Part shown: piece after piece, positions 1 to 7,410 of the stretch | How positions within the stretch are numbered: the first letter of the stretch is position 1 | Layout: each line of letters begins with the position of its first letter | NCBI GenBank assembly: GCA_003024985.2 | Contig: PXIH01S0047545.1 | Strand: one strand, 5' to 3' | Origin: Euperipatoides rowelli | Taxonomy: Eukaryota > Onychophora > Udeonychophora > Euonychophora > Peripatopsidae | DNA length: 11,849 nucleotides | Notes under the pieces: model-generated | Database searches by the model: none | Told to the model about the DNA's origin: nothing | What the model saw: only the letters and a program-made list of their open reading frames with translations | Program-made: the position numbers and the translations under genes

Positions 1-127
1 AGGCCAAAACAAAAAATTACCAAAACACTATGCAATACTTTATAAATACTTACACCTTAAAACATTAATTGTAGCATTTAGCCATTTTTCTTTTTTAAAC
101 ATCAAATTTCAATAAAACAAAACCCTA
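1..127 (-). other. 3' UTR of LINE A (partial)
   Basis: This follows the best C-terminal stop of ORF2 (TGA, complement of 128-130). It is AT-rich and has no reading frame. No A-tail or simple-repeat tail is reached before the window edge, so the true 3' end lies upstream of position 1. Confidence 0.5.
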
Positions 128-353
128 TCATATAATTGCTATAACTGCTGAAGCAAGAAATTCCATGGCCTCATCACCATAATCCTGGAAAGCCTTTAAA
201 TTTCTAACTTTCCAGATTACCAAAGCAGTAAACAAAATAAACCATCCGAAGTCTTTTCTGAATAATACTAGATAACAAATAAGTTACACCAGAATTGATA
301 AAATTGTATGCCATATCTCTATCAACAATTGCTCTTAGGTGCATAAAAATTTC

Positions 354-403
354 GCAATGGAAAAGCAAATGATTCATCTCGTCATCATGTGACAAAACAA
401 ACA
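354..403 (-). other. C-terminal Cys/His motif of LINE A ORF2
   Basis: CLFC ends one frame and DDEMNHLLFHC begins the next, overlapping by a few codons. Counting bases between the second Cys and the His gives 20 nt, consistent with C-x2-C-x7-H-x4-C after loss of one base. This is the spacing type of the Cys-rich motif at the end of L1-like ORF2 proteins. The matching motif in LINE B is at 6644-6694. Confidence 0.7.
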
Positions 404-1060
404 CTTAATCGCAATGTCCAAATTGTATTTAGATGTGAGTCTATGATTAGTAAAATGGGCCTGATTTACAAGCTTATTAACAAAATCAATCAGCCCAGGT
501 GATATATTCCAGTTTACCAAATATTTATGCAAAGGCTTCCATAAACTCTGCAAAATAATTTTAAAGTAACTTTGATAACTAAATTTCTGAACAGAAGCAA
601 CAATAAATGTACCCAAAGGTTCATTATAGGCATACTGCAAAATGTAAAGGGAGCTAGATCTATCTAGCCATGGCAGTGGTGTATCCATTGGCTCAACCTC
701 CATTACTTGACCACCATTATGAACAAACATATTAAAGTATCCACACATTGGGCCTAATTGTAAACATATAAATATTTAAACTGTATAGACCCATACAGCC
801 CATTGAATCGGGCCTTTGCATCACCCTCTTACCAATTGGTATTAAGTTGGTTTTCCACAGAATGACATTACCTAATGCCTCCACTTTTTTATTAAGCCAT
901 TATTAAAAGTTGTATGTGGCATATAATACAGTAACTTTGTCAATAACTAGATATTGATTAACACTACCCTAGTTTTCAAAGATTATTTGTGTGAATTTTA
1001 ATTTTACCCAAATTCATTTGATCAAGAAAATCATTTTGTATTTTTGCTTTCATTTGATAC

Positions 1061-2131
1061 TCAATAAAGGATCTGGAAATCCCAACAATTTAAGCGGCAA
1101 CTTTTCACAATATTGAGGTATGACCCTTCCAGAGAAAGGGCTCCATTCAAAGATTTATTTCTATTAATCAATGACCCAGTTTTCAACATAAATTCATCCA
1201 CAATTTTAAAAACACATTGTAAATCAGTTTTATTCTCCAATATTATTGTTATGTCATCGACAAAACAGATAGATGTTAAACTAATTTTATCATCCTGCAT
1301 AAGAATTCCAAAGTTAGTTGCATTTAAGTTTTCAATTAGTTTATTTATGTAAATTGCAAAAAGGTTAGTGCTGAGTGGGGATCCCTGCATAATACCCCTC
1401 CTCAGCACCACCAATTCATACAAAGCACCACCAATTCACACAAAAGACCTGTTTGTTTAAAAAATAATTTAACAGAACCTGTGCAAGAGAAGATAAACCA
1501 AATAAATTAATAATACACTTAGCAAAATATTTATAACTAACATTGTCAAAAGCCCTTGAAACCTCCAGCATCACCACCACTGCATTTTTCAATCTATCCT
1601 TTTTTTTTTATTCTTTTTAAAACATCTTGAAATAACAATAAAGGAACATGTATACTTTAACCCTTAAGCAAAAATTGAAACCTAGATAACAATGCAGGTA
1701 ATAAAACAGCCAGTTTGTTATTCAATATGTTGGTGAACTCTTTAGTTTAAATATTTTGAATGTTTATTGGTCTTAAATCACCCAAGTAATTTCACCTTGC
1801 TCTCCACCTTTATTCTTTGGGAAAAAATGTATTTGAACGAATCAAGGGCTCATACAAATAATGATTAATCAACAATTTATTATGCCAATTCAAGCATATT
1901 GGTCCAAATATATTGTCCAATTCAGTAAAAAATCTAAAAGGTACTAGGCAAACTTCTTTTATTTATCATTTTTAAAGCTTCACTAAAATCAGTTTTATTT
2001 ATTTCAAAATTATAATCCACTATTGTTAGATCTATCAAAAATTCTACTGCATCTGCATCGACAACACTTTTACCCTGTCCGTCTCCATACATTTGTTCTA
2101 GAAGATCAAAAGTACTTTCAATTAACGTCAT
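1061..2131 (-). other. Reverse transcriptase domain of LINE A ORF2
   Basis: The N-terminal part, ending in INKRSLPST, lies at 1934-2131. The finger motifs (FFPKNKGGE, then NILNNKLAVLLPALLSRFQF) are spread over shifted frames at about 1650-1930. Motif A reads VVVMLEVSRAFDNVSYKYF near 1530-1585, with Glu where the catalytic Asp is expected (codon 1563-1565). Motif B is RRGIMQGSPLSTNLFAIYI at about 1345-1400. Motif C is CFVDD, with both Asp codons intact at 1253-1258. A 20-bp tandem duplication lies between motifs A and B. The order and spacing fit a LINE RT. The sequence is closest to LINE B in this window. Confidence 0.85.
1404..1443. repeat. 20-bp near-perfect tandem duplication inside LINE A RT
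   Basis: AGCACCACCAATTCATACAA at 1404-1423 is followed directly by a copy at 1424-1443 with one difference (C for T). Twenty bases shift the frame between RT motif A and motif B. Removing one copy does not by itself rejoin the two frames, so another single-base indel must lie nearby. Confidence 0.9.
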
Positions 2132-2522
2132 TCCAATGAGTTTATCTTAGCCCTGTTTAAGATAACTATATCCAGTGGTCTTCGGCTTGTTAAAAATTCC
2201 AAAGATACAAGATAATTTATTTCACTTGCAAATGCCACTAATTGTTGTTTCAACAACAAAACGTTTCCAGAGTCCCTGTCATTAATTAATTTACTTAATT
2301 CAGTTTTAAGCCTCAACATATAAGGAATTTGTGTGTTGCCCAAATTTACAAGTTTATCCATAGCCCTTTGCTTTTCTTCCAAATTTGCATTTAATGACTT
2401 TTTATATTTAAATATTGATTAACCTACTACATGGTTAATTTCATTTTAAATTGAAACAACTTAATCATTAACCCCTCATTAGTATTAAATAAATCATTTG
2501 TCAAAACATTTATAAATGACCT

Positions 2523-3357
2523 TTAATTAATTGTTAAAGGAAAGGCTGGATGAACAAAATGGTATAAATGGTCCTTAATATATATGGGGACAAATATCCC
2601 ATTTCTCACCAATTCCATAATTAGTGCCCAATGGTCAGAAAAGTGAACAGGTCTGATTTCACAAGATTTAATATGAACTATTACAGATTTCATAGACACA
2701 TAATCAAGCCTATTTAAGGTCTTTGCAACTTGCGTAGGCAAATGATCAACATTCATCTCCTGCGCTAAATCTCTGAATTAGTTATTTTTATAATAAGACT
2801 CTAATTCACCCAACTTAGATATATGATTAANATTATAATCACCTCCCATTATAATATTTTCAATATTTAAATCAATATTAATAAAAATTTCCTTTAAGAT
2901 TATTATATTCTGCACTAAATTGTTGGGTGNATAATCACCTCCCATTATAATATTTTCAATATTTAAATCAATATTAATAAAAATTTCCTTTAAGATTATT
3001 ATATTCTGCACTAAATTGTTGGGTGCACATTCCTGATATTTTCCATCCATTTCAAAAACCATAATAATAAACCTATCTGTTACTTTCTTTAATTTTGTAT
3101 TATTTATTGCCTTTGACTTAGAAATCAGTATTACAACACCCCTACTAGACAAAACGAAATTGCCCTGAAAAACATGCAAGAATTTCTCAAAAGTAGTCAT
3201 ATTAACATATTTCATCTACTAATCTTGGTTTCTTGCAACATAGACAATTCAATGTCATTCTTTAACAAAAATTGTAAAACTGTCTTTCTTTTCCTTGAAG
3301 TATTTATCCCCCTACATTTAATGACAACATATTTAATTTGACATCAAAATAACTCAT
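2523..3357 (-). other. AP-endonuclease-like (EEP) domain of LINE A ORF2
   Basis: In the family this domain nicks target DNA to prime reverse transcription. The recognisable motifs, in order, are SLNVGG (catalytic Asn), MLQETKI (metal-binding Glu), RGVVILISK, IIMGGDYN (Asp and Asn) and HFSDHWALI (the terminal Asp-His pair). All expected catalytic residues are therefore present, although a stop and frameshifts occur near 3300 and 3220 and another break falls between 2757 and 2777. Part of the domain, including GGDY, appears twice because of the 95-bp direct duplication at 2835-3025. Confidence 0.82.
2835..3025. repeat. 95-bp exact direct duplication bracketed by Ns, probable assembly artefact
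   Basis: Positions 2835-2929 and 2931-3025 are identical as far as I can read. They are separated by a single N at 2930, with another N at 2831 just before the first copy. The repeat offset is 96 bp, exactly 32 codons, so the endonuclease frame survives and merely repeats a stretch ending in IIMGGDY. An old, heavily mutated LINE should not carry two identical copies of a coding segment. The simplest explanation is an unresolved overlap at a contig or gap-fill junction. Confidence 0.88.
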
Positions 3358-3871
3358 AAAGGAAAAAACAACCCCCCCCCAACCGCCCACCCTCCCGACA
3401 TATATATACCTTTAAATATTAAAACATTAAAATTATAATAACACCAAATTTGAATCATATGACAACAACCGAATCATAGTAAATTCACTTCTTAAAAATA
3501 ATAAAACCAAAAAAGGGAAAATTAAAAAAATACTTTTGATCAGCTGATATTGATTACCCATCTTTTGTAATAATTTGTCACCCAACAGCAAAATCTGATC
3601 ACAAAATAATCCAAGGATTAAAAAAAACAGGTTTGCATTTATGGTAGTTAGTTTTTTATCCATTATTAAATGTTATATCACCCTCTTTCAACACATCAAT
3701 ATTTTGACTTATATCAACTTGAGAAGACAACTTAATTGTTTTAACATTTTGAAAATCATAACTTACGCCTCCATTTTAAGAAGAAAGATCTAAAAAGACT
3801 TCTTTTGTATTTAAAAAAAAACCCAAAGTTTTTAATCACCTCTCCAACCTTTCCCTCCACATTACTTTCAG
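3358..3871 (-). other. ORF1-ORF2 spacer of LINE A
   Basis: This 514-bp stretch lies between the ORF1 stop (3872-3874) and the ORF2 start (3357). It is AT-rich except for a G-tract near the ORF2 end. A 76-codon open frame at 3433-3663 has a hydrophobic, Leu/Phe-rich translation caused by T-rich sense DNA. I see no family match and do not call it a gene, although it could be the decayed C-terminus of ORF1. The equivalent spacer in LINE B is 454 bp, which supports this being an inherited part of the element. Confidence 0.55.
3372..3396 (-). promoter_or_regulatory. Putative G-quadruplex motif just upstream of LINE A ORF2
   Basis: On the element's sense strand the order is GGG, A, GGG, T, GGG, a five-base loop, then nine G. 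This meets the usual rule of four runs of at least three G with loops of 1-7. It ends about 15 nt before the ORF2 ATG. Formation and function are inference. LINE B has a comparable G-tract in its own spacer. Confidence 0.5.
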
Positions 3872-4676
3872 TTAGTAACACATAATCTTGCAACAAAGGA
3901 GAAACATTTTTTTTAAAAGCACATTTTTATAACTTTTCACACAATCATGGTGAGACAATTTATATGCCCCACAGGGATGGTACAAGTAAACCTTACATTG
4001 TGTTACAATATGGTGATCCGATTTACATTTAAAGCACATTTTTCTTCCTTAACCAAGATTGAACCCAGGCTTTTAATCCAGCCCCTGAAAGAATAAAACA
4101 AGGCAAACCATCCAGATTTATTCCATCCTTCAAAGCAAATTTAATATGTACAGGAGATGAAGAAATGGATTTAATGACATTAATTTTAATCTTTGTTGGT
4201 TTTATTGTCAAAACGGTTCCGTAAACTTGCAACAAACCTTCAATCTCTTTCAATGCAACTTTAACAGGCATCCATAAAATCAACAAAGCATTCAGCGATG
4301 GCAATGAATTAGCAAATAAAACAAAATAATCACCATATCTCCAAAATTGTTTCTCCATTAACTCCATAGCACTTTTAGAATTAAATTCAATATACCAGTA
4401 AGCTGGATTATCCAATTTAGAAAACTCTTCAAGGTCATTCAAATTATTCAGTTCATTAATCATGTCGAACAATAGGCCTAATCCGAGTTGCTGCGTTTTA
4501 TAAATATTATTGACTATTACAAACACATTTGCCTTTTCTTCTACAAGAGAAGAATAACTCCTGAAGTTCACAATTACATTTTCTATAAAATTTTCAAACC
4601 GTCCATTTTTACAATAATGTAAAACAGACAAGTCAAAATGACACAGCAGATATTCAAATTTTTTTGGCCTTTGCAT
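3872..4676 (-). pseudogene. LINE A ORF1 pseudogene: RNA-binding protein with zinc knuckle
   Basis: The main open frame, 4029-4676, encodes 215 residues. In LINEs, ORF1 protein binds the element RNA in a cytoplasmic ribonucleoprotein. Residues about 92-160 (AYWYIEFNSKSAMELME, then ILWMPV at 133-138, then YGTVLTIKPT) look like a degenerate RRM-like fold; that assignment is inference. A one-base slip in an A-run near 4040 moves the frame into CFKC...H...C, a CCHC zinc knuckle at 3995-4036. A second, damaged Cys cluster (HPCGAYKL then HHDCVKSY) follows, then a stop at 3872-3874. The start is uncertain: the Met at 4676 gives the longest frame, but an ATG at 4606 (MDG, slightly out of frame) better matches the start of the homologous LINE B protein. 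An open stretch also runs further upstream from an ATG at 4779 in a third frame. Confidence 0.78.
3995..4036 (-). other. CCHC zinc knuckle of LINE A ORF1
   Basis: The translation CFKCKSDHHIVTQC fits C-x2-C-x4-H-x4-C exactly. Zinc knuckles of this spacing bind single-stranded nucleic acid in gag-like ORF1 proteins. It is one base out of frame with the preceding 215-residue frame. LINE B carries CFHCKETEHDIKQC at the same place. Confidence 0.85.
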
Positions 4677-4769
4677 TAGCTACGCATTTAAAAATATGTT
4701 TTAATTTATCCTTAATATTTCTCCAAATTGACGACAAAAACAAGTTTTTCAATTTAAATACCAACCTGC

Positions 4770-4836
4770 ATACTGCCATGAGGCACCGAGGTGAAAGCAG
4801 AGTCGATGGTTTCACTTTGGTGCCTCATGGGAGAAT
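4770..4836. repeat. Compact inverted repeat / hairpin near the 5' end of LINE A
   Basis: The arms 4776-4796 and 4810-4830 pair along 21 positions: 12 consecutive Watson-Crick pairs at the outer end, then nine more of which two are G-T. The loop is 13 nt (4797-4809). Allowing two mismatches extends the stem out to 4770 and 4836. Because the two imperfect pairs are G-U only in plus-strand RNA, the best-folded transcript is the plus strand. It could be a small inverted-repeat transposon remnant, a microRNA-like precursor or part of the LINE 5' UTR. I see no flanking target-site duplication. Confidence 0.75.
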
Positions 4837-5324
4837 AGAATTATAGTATTTTGTTTTCTTATGAAGGAGCTATTATAGTAGATAAATAATGTCATAGATC
4901 GTGACTATGAATAAACTCACCTTTCTCCACCAAAATAGCCATATAACATAAGAAATGAAATTGCAAAATACCTCTACATTAAGTGGTTTATATATGAGAG
5001 CCTGGAAACCGCACATATAAAGGCACATTTGAGTCATGTTAACAAAATAGATAGCAGCCTTATTTTTTTATTTACAGTCCTAACCTTACTGTAACCCTGA
5101 ACCCTATGTTTTACTGCGTATTATACCCACTAGGCCCCAGCCCTATGATATTCTAGAGGTGAAATAATCCTTTTTTGATCGATTTCGAGAAATTTGACAC
5201 AACTTCTGAAGCCTTATCGTAATGATGAAAATACATGTGCAGATGTCTAAACAAGGTAAATGTGGATTATATGAGCGGATTCTAGGTATAATGTTTATAC
5301 AAGCCATATTTTTAAAAAAAATCT

Positions 5325-5505
5325 CTTTAAAGGTGGAATGCCCTTTCCAACCCTCTACACAACTTTATTCCTCATCTCATTTTAACCCAATACTTGTACA
5401 TTTTAATGATTAGCAAATGCTGAATTCTTCTAGAAGTAGCCTATACTTTGAAAGTAATTTCAAAATGGCTGCAATGTGCAATAATCTGAAATTTCACCTT
5501 TAAAG
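5325..5505. repeat. Weak 11-bp inverted repeat with long spacer
   Basis: CTTTAAAGGTG (5325-5335) and CACCTTTAAAG (5495-5505) are perfect inverse complements. Continuing inward gives a G-T position, then three more pairs. The spacer is about 159 bp. It might be the termini of a short non-autonomous element, but the core CTTTAAAG is itself palindromic and common in AT-rich DNA, so chance is possible. Confidence 0.3.
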
Positions 5506-5810
5506 GAGAAATGAAATTTGGCAGTTATATTTCTTAATTATTTTAATCATAAATTAATCAAAAATGATTATGTGATACTGGAAAAGTGTATCATGTGATA
5601 TATTGCTATTATGCATGAATTATGGGAGACAAATTAAAAGTTTAAAAAAAAAAATGACAATAAAAATTATGATAGATCATTTATAAACAATAAATGATAA
5701 AAATTTTGTACAAATTAAACAAAAAATGATTCGGACTTTTCAAACAGGTACCAAAATACTGTTTTTCTGCTAGCATAGTTTAATTTAAACATACAATAAA
5801 CAAGATCAGT

Positions 5811-5831
5811 CTCTCTGTGGATTTCAGAGAG
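5811..5831. repeat. Short hairpin, 7-bp stem
   Basis: CTCTCTG (5811-5817) pairs with CAGAGAG (5825-5831) across a 7-nt loop. No T-run or other context suggests a function. Confidence 0.3.
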
Positions 5832-5937
5832 GTCAATTAGTTTTACCTGGAGGATACACCTATGTCAAGCTATGTTAACAATCATCCCTTTTGTACAAGT
5901 GGCTTAGTTATAGTTGATTAATTCAAAAGAGTATGAC

Positions 5938-5946
5938 TTTTTTTTT
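5938..5946 (-). other. Short poly(A) tail at 3' end of LINE B
   Basis: Nine T on the plus strand (nine A on the element strand) directly follow a C-rich run, CCCCCC-T-CCCCCCC in the element sense. A short A-tail at this point fits target-primed reverse transcription. Slippage or sequencing error in adjacent homopolymers could have altered the length. Confidence 0.6.
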
Positions 5947-6392
5947 GGGGGGGAGGGGGGTTGTCCCATAATATTTTATTACACCATAAAAGAAACAGCA
6001 GCACCCGGCTGAGGATACATAAAAAAAAGAAACGACATGTTACGCCAACCCCTGAAAGAGCAGGAAAAAAAATTAGCCCTGCACAGTCGGCAAGGCATGC
6101 AATGCCCCAGCATACAAAAGCAGAATAAAACATAAAGCAAAAACAAGAAAAAAATACATAAGGAAAAGAAAAAATATAAGTAAATACAATATAAAAATGA
6201 ACATTTGCATAAAAGTTCTGATTAGCATACCCCTAAAGTAAATGTCCATAAGAAAAAACGGAACCAAAACAAATGAAAAAGGGGCTGAAAAGCAGCTAAA
6301 ACCAAGACTACTCTCCAAAAATAGAATCCCTAAGGAAAATGTCCAAAAACAATAAAACAGGTTGATTTCTCCATTTTGAATCAAAGATCTTG
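5947..6392 (-). other. 3' UTR of LINE B
   Basis: This runs from the ORF2 stop (TGA, complement of 6393-6395) to the A-tail. The hydrophobic open frames crossing it (5918-6133 and 6073-6384) are T-rich translations without family features. The last 14 bases are a C-rich homopolymer tract on the element strand. Confidence 0.6.
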
Positions 6393-6643
6393 TCAGGCAA
6401 AGTCGAATAGTCCCACTTGGCTATATCCATAAACTGCAACAACAAGTAGGGCTATGGTCTCAAATGGATCCATTCGAGAGACAAAAATTTCAAATCTTCC
6501 AAAAGGTAAAATAAACAATCAAAGCTACAATAATAAAAAAATCTTTATTCTGAAGGAAGTCTGCAAAGACATCAAAGAGCGGCCACGAAAAAATTGTAGT
6601 AAAAAAAGGGTACTACACTCCTCCTGGCCTCATCAAAATAGTC

Positions 6644-6694
6644 ACAATGCATCAAGATGTGCAACAAGGAATCAAGATGGCTTCAAAAGGGGCA
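6644..6694 (-). other. C-terminal Cys/His motif of LINE B ORF2, one Cys replaced by a stop
   Basis: The frame reads LCPF, stop, SHLDSLLHILMHCDYF. Reading the TGA at 6683-6685 as a mutated TGT or TGC Cys codon gives C-x2-C-x7-H-x4-C, the L1-like spacing, and matches the LINE A motif. The frame then continues through DEARRSV. Confidence 0.75.
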
Positions 6695-7410
6695 CAAGGT
6701 GTCCACCTGAAAACTATAGTGGGAAATTAGCATATCCCTGATAAAAACTGATCCTGAGAACACCCGGAAAAAAAAACATGAAGTTTTGGAGGGAAACAGA
6801 GTGTCCTAAAATGCCTATAAAATGGTAAAAGAAAACGAGCAATAGGAGTCGGGATGTAGTCACAATCTATCAAGTCCGAGAGTGTCCTGTAGCTAAACTT
6901 CCCCGCAATGTGAATGTCAAAGGAGTCTGCAATTTCCAAAAAGGATTGTCTCAATACAGCCAATAAAGAAGGCTCATCGTCATAAGGCAGTTGGGTGTCC
7001 TTGGGTGGAGCACCTCCAAGCTGTCATTCGCAAGCTGCACATAGTGAACAAACAAAGAAATATGATTAGCACTAACAACTGAGTGAAATCAATGAAACTC
7101 ATGCAGCCTCAAACCTACCTGCCCCACAGAGAGACAGAGGTAATGACTTGACATGGGTATTAACCTAGATCCCCACAAAATCTGATGTGCCAGTGCATAA
7201 AGCCTAGTAAACCTGACGTGTGGTACATAGTAGTAAGTGGTCAGGAACAGATAAGTATTGATTATTTTAACTTTTGTGAGCAATGACAATGGCTTTCCCT
7301 TGAGAAGACTCTGATCCTGCTGCAAACGACCAAGAATCCTATCTTCAATGACATGCCCACCATTCATCCCAAATAAGGGAAAGGAATGCCAAGAAATGTC
7401 CCTGTACTCA

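Larger units (their letters stand above)
128..3357 (-). pseudogene. LINE A ORF2 pseudogene: endonuclease plus reverse transcriptase
   Basis: This is a broken ORF2 polyprotein, about 3.1 kb once a probable 96-bp assembly duplication is discounted. The ATG at 3357 is chosen because the next residues, NMLSLNVGG, match the start of LINE endonucleases. A stop follows at once and the frame moves by one base to continue through RKRKT and MLQETKI. The endonuclease, a linker (2128-2403), the RT (about 1061-2131), the thumb (about 750-1060) and the C-terminal tail then follow in different frames. The thumb retains LLYYMPH and a block similar to LINE B around ILW and LIP. The Cys/His motif lies at 354-403. 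The last residues, ASAVIAII then stop, are in the same frame as 374-748 while 204-404 is in another, so there are two compensating frameshifts near 240 and 390. No function is expected from this copy. Confidence 0.85.
1..4779 (-). mobile_element. LINE A: decayed APE-type non-LTR retrotransposon, 3' end outside window
   Basis: Read on the minus strand, the order is ORF1 (RNA-binding protein with zinc knuckle), a G-rich spacer, ORF2 (AP-like endonuclease, then reverse transcriptase, then a C-terminal Cys/His motif) and a short 3' UTR running off the window. This is the two-ORF plan of L1/Tx1-like LINEs. The C-terminal Cys/His motif supports that broad group, but I cannot name the clade. At least seven reading-frame breaks are visible, so the copy is dead. 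The 5' boundary is uncertain: coding similarity fades between about 4606 and 4779, where a hairpin begins. No target-site duplication can be assigned because the 3' end is not in view. Confidence 0.88.
4837..5937. other. Region without recognisable gene between the two LINEs
   Basis: About 1.1 kb of AT-rich sequence. The only open frames are short (for example 63 codons at 5222-5413 on the plus strand) and resemble nothing known. Small structures visible are an 11-bp inverted repeat, CTTTAAAGGTG at 5325-5335 and its complement at 5495-5505, and a 7-bp hairpin at 5811-5831. Neither is strong enough to name. This is either unique flanking DNA or an older, unrecognisable repeat. Confidence 0.55.

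Noticed and set aside
1113-1352. 79-codon plus-strand open frame
   Set aside because: It is antisense to RT motifs B and C of LINE A; no start context or family features.
3433-3663. 76-codon minus-strand hydrophobic frame, membrane-protein-like
   Set aside because: Lies in the inter-ORF spacer; the hydrophobicity follows from T-rich sense DNA and there is no counterpart in LINE B.
4664-4846. 60-codon plus-strand frame crossing the hairpin
   Set aside because: Antisense to the LINE A 5' region and part of the inverted repeat; no recognisable protein.
5222-5413. 63-codon plus-strand frame in the inter-LINE region
   Set aside because: Length is expected by chance; no domain or signal peptide.
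5918-6384. Two overlapping minus-strand hydrophobic frames (5918-6133 and 6073-6384)
   Set aside because: They lie after the ORF2 stop and the first crosses the C-tract and A-tail; Phe/Leu-rich because of base composition.
6454-6741. 95-codon plus-strand frame
   Set aside because: Antisense to the LINE B ORF2 C-terminus, whose Cys/His motif supports coding on the other strand.
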